64,000 bases of DNA from Anaerolineae bacterium. GTDB lineage: Bacteria > Chloroflexota > Anaerolineae > Aggregatilineales > Phototrophicaceae. Shown piece after piece: positions 42,001 to 49,182 of this stretch (positions are counted from its first letter, which is position 1; each line of letters starts with the position of its first letter). The notes under the pieces are model-generated. The model was not told where the DNA came from, did no database searches, and saw nothing but the letters and a program-made list of their open reading frames with translations. The translations under genes were made by a program, and so were the position numbers. The stretch is from positions 1 through 64,000 of the forward strand of contig JALOOI010000003.1 in assembly GCA_025454495.1 (NCBI GenBank), written 5' to 3'.

Positions 42001-42600
42001 ATGCTGCTCCCAGTCCTGCTGCCACTGCTGCACCAGCGCGGAGGCGCTCACCGGCGCGGCGGGCAGGCGGCGGGCCAGCAGGTCGCCCTCGCGCAGCGCC
42101 TGGCGGATGTCCGGGTGATCGTAATGGGTGAACAGGGCCAGCGCGTCCGGGTCGGCGGCGGGCAGGGTCTGGAAAACGTCGGTCAGCACATCGTCCAGCA
42201 GCAGGGCGCGGTCTACTTCGTCCAGCACACGAAAGCCAGGATCAATGCCGGCTTCAGCCGCATTGGCCCGCAGCAGGTCGGCACACAGCCCGTGAATGGT
42301 GTTGATGCGGGCGCTGTCCATCGCCGCCAGCAGCGCTGACCAGCGTTCGGCCTGGGCCGGCGGGGCGCTGTGCAGGCGATTTTCCAGTTCCGCCCGCACC
42401 CGGTTGTGCATTTCCAGGGCGGCTTCGCGGGTGAAGGTGATGGCCACAATGCTGTTCAGCGACCAGTCCGGGTGCTGCGCCAGCAGTTCCAGGTAGCGCT
42501 CCACCAGGACGCGCGTCTTGCCAGAGCCGGCCCCGGCCGCCACCACCAGATTTTTATCCAGCGTGTAAATGGCGGCGGCCTGCTGTGCGGTGAACCCCAT
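39010..42600 (-). CDS. addA: AddA/RecB-like helicase-nuclease
   Basis: A 1196-residue UvrD/Rep superfamily 1A helicase with a C-terminal nuclease. Walker A AAGAGSGKT is at 21-29, motif Ia AITFTREAALEM 53-64, Walker B LVDEFQDTS at 377-385, GDLKQSIYGFRGAD after it, MTVHASKGLEFPVV (motif V) and LYVAATRARDWL (motif VI). The PD-(D/E)xK nuclease has D1101, D1115 and K1117 (VVVDYKTG) and an upstream His in DIVHEAIRYG. With the AddB-like protein it should resect double-strand breaks for recombination. It follows the addB-like gene by six bases. Confidence 0.9.
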   Translation of the reverse strand: MGFTAQQAAAIYTLDKNLVVAAGAGSGKTRVLVERYLELLAQHPDWSLNSIVAITFTREAALEMHNRVRAELENRLHSAPPAQAERWSALLAAMDSARINTIHGLCADLLRANAAEAGIDPGFRVLDEVDRALLLDDVLTDVFQTLPAADPDALALFTHYDHPDIRQALREGDLLARRLPAAPVSASALVQQWQQDWEQHFLGQMAALTRDDAFMAALHWQPPGGHFPAGDKLAEVWAGVQQQQAALFNPDDRPAALAALLFLSDTANINLTGGSSKAWGDKTIVEESRAMLRLIRTTLQDVVKRIGTPPGDLDLQAAEYLLRWYRLVERVQAAFRAAKQAAGVLDFGDLEQFTTDLLRGHEAVRRRYQGSEFKHVLVDEFQDTSATQWELVQYLTAPAEQTMLFVVGDLKQSIYGFRGADVSVFDGVRGQIAAYSHGRALPLSESFRTHPALIDLFNTLFARILVKDPHSPVARYQVAFDDPLQANRTAISFATPLEMLLLTNTDALNAEEMRTWEAWELARWLRQAYADGRSVRDKDSGDTRTRPFTYGDAAILFRSMTHVTLYENALKAAGVPYVTVAGRGYYRRQEVWDILNLLRALHHPADNLALAVALRSPLFAFSDDLLLALRRLRADDTDPASPVLALWPALTALAEGAVPPALPAASLPALRRAGALLLRLRDLAGRVTIAELLRQCLAETGYLAILTGLPDGVRRRRNVEKLLDIADRSGRISPADFAQYLEAMTLAEVREGEATLDADGAVRLMTVHASKGLEFPVVLLADTGSVGRGHSTSLLSTDAEGRLHCKIFDPEQNKLIAPFAAGQAQQLQQEREAAESKRLLYVAATRARDWLIVSGSVKTMKDGTLKSDGWMQQLLSATGITTADDGALLRPGAVGEIRLHVPAYPAADLAAAGETPVPATGWPALEARIAGVTPQRPPLLHPVHIPPERFLGHLAATQLASLGGARHARSDAERAYHRANVRRSTLHDAPASIKAAIRSHDPRVTGRIVGDIVHEAIRYGRFPETTPGLEAILSSYAWQQNIIMPTDTDRAVQEALHLLQTFEGSDVYTWLKAARAAQRPVYPELPFIYRTEKRILHGVLDVLLQQADGTWVVVDYKTGYVAGGGSPAAATDHARRYHLQVGAYASAVYEQIHALPRVYIHYIRYNTTIEIPPAAWQSAIHALETHIGDIVSSRYD

Positions 42601-42606
42601 AGGCGC

Positions 42607-45600
42607 TTACTCCGTGTGGTTGTGGGTGCTGCTGGCGCGGCACAGGGCATGAAAGTCGCAGTAGGGGCTGCACCGCCGGCCTGCGCCGGGGCGGGTGGGC
42701 TGCACCGGGAACCGGCCGTCGCGCATTCGCTGCACATACTCTGCGGCGTGGCTTTGTGCCTGCTGGAGGGCGGTTTCTGACTGCGCCAGATGAATGATGC
42801 CGCTGGTTTTAAGGCTGCGAATGTGCCAGAACAGCCCGCCGGCCACCGTCAGCCCGGTGGCCCGGGGCAGGGCCCGCAGCGCCAGCAGATAGGTCATCAT
42901 CTGGAAGTTGCGCCCCTCGCGCATGGCCGCCAGTTCCTGGTTATCAACGGGCGTGCTGCCACTTTTGTAATCAATGGCGACCAGGTTTTCCCCGTCCACC
43001 AGGTCGATACGGTCGATGGAGCCGGTGACGGTGATTGTTTCGTCAGCCGTCAGGCGCACCGGCAGCCGGAAAGGCGATTCCGTTGACCAGATGCGCCGGG
43101 AGGTGCCAAACGCCCGTACCGGCGATTCGTCGGAGAAATCCTGGCGCAGCAGCGCGTGCAGCCGGCGCAGCAGCAGCGCCTGCTCCTGTTCCCACTGCGG
43201 CCCCGGGATCAGCCGGAAGGCCGGCGGCGGCCGCTGAAAGACCTGCCGGGCCTGCTCCTCCAGGATCGCCCGCGCCTGCTCATACGCTTCCGGGGCAATC
43301 GGCAGGTCATAAAGGGCAATTTCGCGGAAGGTGTCTTCCAGAATGCGATGATAGAGCAGACCCAGTTGCAGTGCATCCAGCCCGGCGGCGGCTTCTTCCA
43401 GCGCTTCCAGGCGCAGCAGCCGTTTCGCCAGAAACCGAAAACCGCACTGTGCATAATCGTTCAACTGGGAGGCGCTCCAGACGCGCTGCGCCCCCAGGTC
43501 GGTCTGGAGCGCGGCCAGCAGGTCTGGCTGCTGCAAACGGCCGCTGTAAGCATCGTGCGGGCGGCGCGACAGGCGGCGCTGTTCCACCGCCTGCCCGTGC
43601 CGGATGTGGGCCCACAGGTCGGCCTGCTCCTGATGCAGATGGGCATAGCCGGGCACGTCCCCGGCTGCGATGCCCGCGCCGGCCAGGGCCTGCGCCAGCG
43701 CCAGCAGGGCTTCATCCGGCGTGGCGGCTTCGTGCAGGCCGGGGGTATCGTTGGCTTTCAGGCGGCGCAGCGGCAGCGTGCCCGGCGGGAAGGTGGTGGC
43801 CGTCATGCGCCACAGGTGCGAGGGCAGCCACGGTTTGCCATCGCGCACGGTGGGGCGCGACAGGGTGAGCGTGTGCGAGGGCAGGCACAGCAGTTCGTAA
43901 AACAGCCCATCATCGGCTGCCCGCTGTGCCTGCGTCTCCAGCCAGATGCCCGCCTCCTGCAATCGCCGGCGCTCGCTGTCCAGATACAGCGGGTCTTCCG
44001 GGGCGGGCGCAGGGAAAATGCCTTCGGATAGTCCGGGGATGAAGACATGCCGGTGTGGCAGCCCGCGGGCATCGGCGGCCGTCGTCACCAGCACCCGGCC
44101 GGAGCGTACCGGCGTGCGCGGTGCGGGGCGATGATACTGTATCCCGCTGAGGACATCGGCGTAAAACTGTTCCCAGGTCACTTCGGCGGTGATGAGGCGC
44201 TGCGACACGGCCCGCAGCAGTTCCTGCGTCTGGGTGATGCCGCGCAAAATGTCTTTCAGCGCGTTCAGGGCGGCCATATCGCGGCTGATGAGGTAGCCAT
44301 TGTCCCCGGCCGCGCGAATGCCGCCGGGCACGTCCAGCGTGCTGGCGGTGCTGTGGGCCTGCTGCTCCGGGTCATCGGCCTCATCCGGCTGCGTATCCGC
44401 CCCGATGAGCGCATCCAGCCAGGTGATATAAGCCGCGGTGGTGGCCCGGGGCGGCGGGGTGAGGCTGTTGAAGAAGGATTCCAGCGCCAGGGACAGCTCT
44501 GCCGCTTCAGCATCGGTCAGCAGGGGGGTGATGGTCTGACCTTCGTCATCATCATAAGTGGCGGCGGCCCGATCAATGGCTTTCAGCCAGGCGGCTTTGC
44601 CGGCGATGACCTGCCCGGCCAGGCTCAGGCGTTCCAGCCGGTGCACCTGCGCTGCGTCCAGCCCTGGCACGCGCAGGTACGGCGATGACAGCAGTTCCAG
44701 CACATCGCGCCGGCGGAAGGCGGTGGCCGGATGCAGGCAGGCGGCCGTGGCCAGCTCCAGCAGTTTTAGCAGCGCGATCATCACCGGGCTGGTGCTGATG
44801 CTCTCCGGGTGATGCAGCAGCACCGGCAGATCATACAGGCGGGCGCAGGTTTCAAAATGTGTCTGGTAGCGCTGGCGATCCCGCAGCGCGATCAAAATAT
44901 CGTCCGGGCGCTCACCCTCCAGCAGCAGGCGCTTCACCTGGCGCAGGATGGCGGCGGTTTCGGTGGCTGCATCCGGCGCTTCCAGCAGGAAGATGGGCGG
45001 CGCAGCCGGCGGCGGGGGCGGCTGCCCGCGCTGAAAAACATGCGTGCTGAGGTATTGCAGCGCCGGGTGACGGGCGGCTTCGGCCTGGTCAAACAGATGC
45101 ACGGCCAGGGGGCAGCCGCTGCGTTCATGGGCGGCGTGCAGGCGTTCCAGCGTTTGCTGAAAGCGCCGGCCAATCGTCTGTTCGCGCCCTGGCACCGTCG
45201 TCAGGGTGATGAGGGTTTCGCCGGCCTGCTGCCCCAGGTGGGCCAGCAACTGCGCCTGCACCGGGGTGAACTGGTCATAGCCATCCACCACCAGCAGCGC
45301 CACATCCCGCGCCAGGTGTGGCAGCGCCTGCACCGCTTCCAGCGCCAGCCAGCCTTCCCCCTCCCGATCCACCAGCCGGTAATGCTGCAACAGTGCCTGG
45401 TAGCGGGCATAGATACGGGCGATGTCGGCATCTTTGGGCGTGCTGGCTGCCTGTTCCAGCGCTTCGGGGGCCACCTGGTTCTGCTTCAGCTCATCTATCA
45501 GGGCCAGCAGCATATGGACGAAGCCGGGCGTTTGCGCCACCTGGCGAAAGACCGTCAGGCCGCCGTCTTCCGCCAGGTCGGCCAGCACATGGCGCAGCAG

Positions 45601-45888
45601 CCCCGGCCGGGCCGAATCGTGCAGGCGGCGCTGCGGCTGCCCGGCCAGGTTCAACAGGCGGGCATACAGCTCATAAAAATTGAAGCTCTCGACGTTGAAA
45701 TAGACCGACCGGGCGGGAATGAGATCAGACAGGCGCTGGCGAAAGGCGATTTCCTGGCGGCGGGTGGCCAGCAGCACCCAGGCTTTGGCCAGCCGGGTGC
45801 CGCTGTCCTGGAGGGTGTGCGTTAAACGCTGGAGCGCGGCTTCTGTCTTGCCCGCGCCGACGGCCGCCAGAATCACGGTTGCGGGCAT
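42607..45888 (-). CDS. addB: AddB-like helicase-fold/4Fe-4S nuclease subunit
   Basis: A 1093-residue partner of the downstream AddA-like enzyme. The N-terminal ATP loop is AAVGAGKT at 8-15; the rest of the helicase core is divergent, as in AddB/RexB. The C-terminal nuclease has YHRILED, D959/D962 (SIDRIDL), D973 and K975 (AIDYKSG). Cysteines that likely hold an iron-sulfur cluster are one in YAQCGFRF and C1073, C1077 and C1083 in RRCSPYCDFHALCR. Nuclease motifs look intact. It follows the NERD-like gene by 12 bases. Confidence 0.85.
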   Translation of the reverse strand: MPATVILAAVGAGKTEAALQRLTHTLQDSGTRLAKAWVLLATRRQEIAFRQRLSDLIPARSVYFNVESFNFYELYARLLNLAGQPQRRLHDSARPGLLRHVLADLAEDGGLTVFRQVAQTPGFVHMLLALIDELKQNQVAPEALEQAASTPKDADIARIYARYQALLQHYRLVDREGEGWLALEAVQALPHLARDVALLVVDGYDQFTPVQAQLLAHLGQQAGETLITLTTVPGREQTIGRRFQQTLERLHAAHERSGCPLAVHLFDQAEAARHPALQYLSTHVFQRGQPPPPPAAPPIFLLEAPDAATETAAILRQVKRLLLEGERPDDILIALRDRQRYQTHFETCARLYDLPVLLHHPESISTSPVMIALLKLLELATAACLHPATAFRRRDVLELLSSPYLRVPGLDAAQVHRLERLSLAGQVIAGKAAWLKAIDRAAATYDDDEGQTITPLLTDAEAAELSLALESFFNSLTPPPRATTAAYITWLDALIGADTQPDEADDPEQQAHSTASTLDVPGGIRAAGDNGYLISRDMAALNALKDILRGITQTQELLRAVSQRLITAEVTWEQFYADVLSGIQYHRPAPRTPVRSGRVLVTTAADARGLPHRHVFIPGLSEGIFPAPAPEDPLYLDSERRRLQEAGIWLETQAQRAADDGLFYELLCLPSHTLTLSRPTVRDGKPWLPSHLWRMTATTFPPGTLPLRRLKANDTPGLHEAATPDEALLALAQALAGAGIAAGDVPGYAHLHQEQADLWAHIRHGQAVEQRRLSRRPHDAYSGRLQQPDLLAALQTDLGAQRVWSASQLNDYAQCGFRFLAKRLLRLEALEEAAAGLDALQLGLLYHRILEDTFREIALYDLPIAPEAYEQARAILEEQARQVFQRPPPAFRLIPGPQWEQEQALLLRRLHALLRQDFSDESPVRAFGTSRRIWSTESPFRLPVRLTADETITVTGSIDRIDLVDGENLVAIDYKSGSTPVDNQELAAMREGRNFQMMTYLLALRALPRATGLTVAGGLFWHIRSLKTSGIIHLAQSETALQQAQSHAAEYVQRMRDGRFPVQPTRPGAGRRCSPYCDFHALCRASSTHNHTE

Positions 45889-45900
45889 GGCGCTGATCCT

Positions 45901-46641
45901 TTATCCGTATAAGAGGAGGGCGATTTTGCTGGCGGTGGCGGCATCCAGCCGGTCTCTGGCGAAGAAACTATCGCTGAGCGCGTAGGAGATTTCGCTCAGG
46001 TAGACCACCGGCACCAGGGGATTCTGGGCGGTCACCTGGGCTTCGGGCATTTCTTTCGTAAAAATAATCACGCCGAACACCGGCACGTCGGGCAGCCCGC
46101 GCACGCGCAGCCATTCGCGCAGGCGCTGCACATCGTCCGCCGTTTCGCGGGTGGGGTTCCAGCGCATGGTGACCCACTGACCACGATCCCGCTGGCGAAT
46201 CCAGCCGGCCCCTTCATTGAACAGAATGCCGGTGCGATCCGTAATGCGAAAGACCAGCACCCCCGCCGGCCCCACCAGCACGGCATCCACATAGCCCAGG
46301 GAAACCCGGCTGACGTTGCGAATGAAGACGTAGCGGGCATCCAGAAATGCTGCCAGGCGCTCGCCGGTGAGGGCGGCCAGCGGGTTATCGCGCTTCCAGG
46401 TGACGGCCCGCAGCGCCAGCAGCAGCGCCAGCAGCACCACGACAATGCCGGCCGGGATCATGATGGTGCGGACGGTGTTATACGCCGAAAAGGCGGCATT
46501 GGTGGGCACCACCAGCGGCACAGCAAACAGAAACGCCCCGGCAATCGCCACCAGCAGGCCGATGAGCAGCAGCAGCCCGGCACCATATAAAACATTCCAG
46601 GAACGGCGGGCCAGCCCGGAAGAAGGAACCACATTTTGCAT
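45901..46641 (-). CDS. Two-TM membrane protein with NERD-like domain lacking E-x-K
   Basis: A 246-residue protein with two membrane segments at about 18-45 and 60-80 and a cytoplasmic NERD-like domain from residue 92. YVDAVLVGPAGVLVF near 117-131 matches the NERD core and keeps D119, but the following E-x-K of active nucleases reads R132-I-T134, so catalysis is unlikely. A TTG at 46650 overlapping the previous stop is an alternative start; ATG 46641 is used. It lies between a receiver gene and the addB/addA-like genes in one run, suggesting a membrane-linked accessory role in DNA processing. Confidence 0.7.
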   Translation of the reverse strand: MQNVVPSSGLARRSWNVLYGAGLLLLIGLLVAIAGAFLFAVPLVVPTNAAFSAYNTVRTIMIPAGIVVVLLALLLALRAVTWKRDNPLAALTGERLAAFLDARYVFIRNVSRVSLGYVDAVLVGPAGVLVFRITDRTGILFNEGAGWIRQRDRGQWVTMRWNPTRETADDVQRLREWLRVRGLPDVPVFGVIIFTKEMPEAQVTAQNPLVPVVYLSEISYALSDSFFARDRLDAATASKIALLLYG

Positions 46642-46646
46642 CGCAA

Positions 46647-47135
46647 TCAACCCTGGGTGTTGCGATTATCCTGCGATGTCATCGGTTCCACCGGGGTAAT
46701 GGCGCTGCCTGTGGCCGGGGCCACGCCGGCCCGCCGGCGGGCGATGACCGTTTCCAGAATACCCTGTAACTCGTTAAACTTGGGCAGCGGCTTGGGCAGC
46801 CATTTATCCGCCCCGGCCTTCAGCATCAATTCGTCCTGTCTTTCGGCGCTGTGCCGGTTGCCGGTGGTCAGCACGATGGAAACCTGGCCCAGAATGGGGC
46901 TTTTGCGCAGCCGTTCCCCCACCTGGATACCGTCGATCTCGCCCGGCAGACGAATATCCAGCAGCGCCAGCTCCGGCAGTTCGCCCTTGTAGCGGCCATG
47001 ATCGACATCATCAATCCAGGCAACGGCTTCTTCGCCATCTACAAAGGCTACCCCTTCAATGCCCCACATCTCGAACATCGCCAGCAGCACTTCGTAAATA
47101 TCCGGCTCGTCTTCAACCACCATCCAGGTAGACAA
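46647..47135 (-). CDS. Single-domain response regulator (minus copy of divergent pair)
   Basis: A 162-residue receiver: acidic E8-D9-E10, phospho-acceptor D60 (LALLDIRLPG), T91 and K115 (LPKPL), then a 30-residue Ala/Pro-rich tail. The start is TTG with GGAAAGGTGG upstream. It is a paralogue of the receiver at 47405-47812: both begin with W-M-x-V-E-D-E and share the spacing before the Asp. It heads the operon with the NERD-like and AddAB-like genes. Confidence 0.88.
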   Translation of the reverse strand: MSTWMVVEDEPDIYEVLLAMFEMWGIEGVAFVDGEEAVAWIDDVDHGRYKGELPELALLDIRLPGEIDGIQVGERLRKSPILGQVSIVLTTGNRHSAERQDELMLKAGADKWLPKPLPKFNELQGILETVIARRRAGVAPATGSAITPVEPMTSQDNRNTQG

Positions 47136-47206
47136 ATCGTGCCACCTTTCCTTTGTTGCTCTGACGGATTTCTCAGAAGCGAAAGTTTAATCAGCGTATT
47201 TTTTCC

Positions 47207-47235
47207 ATTATGAACGAGATGAGGTAATTTTTCAA
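47207..47235 (-). promoter_or_regulatory. Sigma70 promoter of the receiver-NERD-AddBA operon
   Basis: On the minus strand TTGAAA (47235-47230), a 17-base spacer and CATAAT (47212-47207). Expected start near 47200, giving a 65-base leader. Confidence 0.65.
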
Positions 47236-47329
47236 CCACTTCACACGCTTCCCTTAAGCCTTTCATCAGAAATGGGCGGCCGCCCGCCCCGGCCGGCCCG
47301 GGCTGCGTGGTAGTCCTCCAAAAGTAAGT

Positions 47330-47335
47330 TATAAT
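47330..47335 (+). promoter_or_regulatory. -10 element of the receiver-kinase operon
   Basis: Consensus TATAAT, 70 bases before the TTG start at 47405; the -35 is weak. The 269-base divergent region 47136-47404 contains this and the minus-strand promoter and no gene. Confidence 0.5.
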
Positions 47336-47404
47336 GAAGCCAAGCAGCATCATAAACACGGTTAGCACTTATCAGGATGACTCCGTATAGAACGGGGGTG
47401 CGGG

Positions 47405-47812
47405 TTGCACTGGATGATTGTCGAGGACGAAGCGGATATTCGGAACCTGGTGGCGATGATGGCCAGCGTGTGGGGGCATACCACCCTGACCTTTGAAAGC
47501 GGCGGCAAAGCCTGGGAATGGCTGGACAGCGTGGCGGCGGGCACCTACGGGCAGCCCCTGCCCGAATTTGCCCTGATGGACATTCGTATGCCGGGCAAAA
47601 TGGGCCACGAAGTGGCGGCCCGCATTCGCCAGACCGCGGCCGTGGCGCATATCCCGGTGGTGCTGATGACGGCCTTCGTGCTGAGCGATGAAGAACGTCG
47701 CCAGATGATGCAGTCGTCCGGGGTGGATGCCATCATCAACAAGCCGCTGCCCGATTTTATGCAACTGCGGCAAATTCTGCACGACATTATCAGCCGGAAG
47801 CAAAAGGGCTAG
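47405..47812 (+). CDS. Single-domain response regulator (plus copy of divergent pair)
   Basis: A 135-residue receiver with E7-D8-E9, phospho-acceptor D59 (ALMDIRMPGKMG), T89 and K113 (INKPLPDF). It starts at TTG after a GGGGG ribosome site. The stop is four bases before the histidine kinase ATG, so the kinase is its likely partner. It is a paralogue of the divergent receiver at 46647-47135; cross-talk between the two is plausible. Confidence 0.88.
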   Translation: MHWMIVEDEADIRNLVAMMASVWGHTTLTFESGGKAWEWLDSVAAGTYGQPLPEFALMDIRMPGKMGHEVAARIRQTAAVAHIPVVLMTAFVLSDEERRQMMQSSGVDAIINKPLPDFMQLRQILHDIISRKQKG

Positions 47813-47816
47813 CGCC

Positions 47817-49097
47817 ATGCACAGTGCGCCGTCACCCAATCCGCAGGATATGAATGGCAGTCTGCGCCGAATTCATCACCTGGGCAGCGCCACCTCAGAA
47901 TTATTCAGCCGCCTGTATGCCGGCCTCAGCCGTCGCTCGCGCCTGCACGACACGCGGCTGGCGCTGGAGCAAACGCAGTCGTCCATGCAGGCGCTGGCCG
48001 CGCAGCACCACCAGGCGCTGCACCGGCTGGAAGAACGTGATGCCGAAGTGGAGCGCCTGTACACCATCCTCGCCAGCCTGGAGGATGGCATCATCCTGCA
48101 AAATACCGCCGGCGAGGTGCTGCTGATGAACCAGGCGGCGGTGGCTTTTCTGGGCAGCGAGGCCGATTTTTTGAGCAGCGATCTGGCGCAGTGGTTCCGC
48201 GAATTTCAGCGGATGGACTCGACCGGCACGGACATGCTGCTTATGGATCGGGCGCGGCGTTTTGAGATCGGCGGGCGGGTGCTGGCGGCCAGCATGGCCC
48301 TGTTGGCCGCCAGCGACGAAGAACCTGCCGGCACGCTGCTGATCGTGCGCGATGTCACCCGTGACTGGCAGGCGCAGCGCCTGCGCGACAGCGTGATGAC
48401 CAGCATCTCCCATGAGCTAAAAACGCCCATGAACGTCATGCGGATCGCCAGCGAAATCCTGCTCAGCCAGCCGGAAGATGCCCCCGCCAACCGTAAAATG
48501 CTGGAAAAAATCAGCCGCAATATTGATGTGCTGGATCGCATGATTATTGAACTGCTGGATGTTTCGGAGATGAGCAGCGGCTCGTTCGACATTCGGCGCG
48601 AGCCGGTGAACCTGGAAGCGCTGCTGTGGGAAGTGCTGGAGAGCTTTCGCCAGGATGTGCAGCAGGCCAAACTGGAAATGACCCTGATGCTGCGCGATGC
48701 CGGCCAGCTTCAGTGCCTGGGGGATGCCCCGCGCCTGAAGTGGGCCATCGGGCATTTGCTGCGGAATGCGCTGGCCTATACCGAAGCCGGCGGCCGCATC
48801 ATCATTGCTGCCCGCTACAGTGAGCGCGAACAGGCGCTGATCCTCAAAGTGCGCGATACGGGTGCGGGCATCGCTGACCAGGACGTGCCGCATATTTTTG
48901 AGTTATTCTACCGCGGTATTGCCCGTAATGTTGCCGGCAAACGGATCGACCCGCGCGGGCTGGGCCAGGGGCTGTTCATCGTGCAGCGCGTGGCGGAAGC
49001 GCATGGCGGCCGCGTGCAGGTGGAAACCAGCGTGCATGAAGGCAGTATCTTCACCCTGCTGCTGCCCGTCAGCCGCGCGCTGCCGTCTGCATCTTAA
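47817..49097 (+). CDS. Soluble PAS histidine kinase
   Basis: A 426-residue kinase without membrane segments. A coiled coil spans about 45-80, a PAS-like domain 80-180 (LASLEDGIILQNTAGEVLLM), then the H-box SISHELKTPMNV with H199. ATPase motifs are N317 (LLRNALAYT), D347 in DTGAGIAD and GLGQGLFIVQRVAEAHGG. All catalytic elements are intact. It follows a receiver gene directly. The C-terminal module resembles that of the degenerate kinase at 32262-34523. An earlier in-frame ATG at 47727 lies in the receiver gene and is rejected. Confidence 0.9.
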   Translation: MHSAPSPNPQDMNGSLRRIHHLGSATSELFSRLYAGLSRRSRLHDTRLALEQTQSSMQALAAQHHQALHRLEERDAEVERLYTILASLEDGIILQNTAGEVLLMNQAAVAFLGSEADFLSSDLAQWFREFQRMDSTGTDMLLMDRARRFEIGGRVLAASMALLAASDEEPAGTLLIVRDVTRDWQAQRLRDSVMTSISHELKTPMNVMRIASEILLSQPEDAPANRKMLEKISRNIDVLDRMIIELLDVSEMSSGSFDIRREPVNLEALLWEVLESFRQDVQQAKLEMTLMLRDAGQLQCLGDAPRLKWAIGHLLRNALAYTEAGGRIIIAARYSEREQALILKVRDTGAGIADQDVPHIFELFYRGIARNVAGKRIDPRGLGQGLFIVQRVAEAHGGRVQVETSVHEGSIFTLLLPVSRALPSAS

Positions 49098-49182
49098 TGC
49101 TGGACTCATCCGGCAGGGCTTTATACAATGCGCGGCGCGTAACGCACATCGGCCGGCCAGAGTTGGTGAGGGAGATCGTATT

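Noticed and set aside
48862-49182. N-terminal extension of the GH57 enzyme into the kinase gene
   Set aside because: The extension overlaps kinase coding sequence in another frame and is Arg/Cys-rich; GTG 49183 has a proper ribosome site and starts at the conserved barrel.
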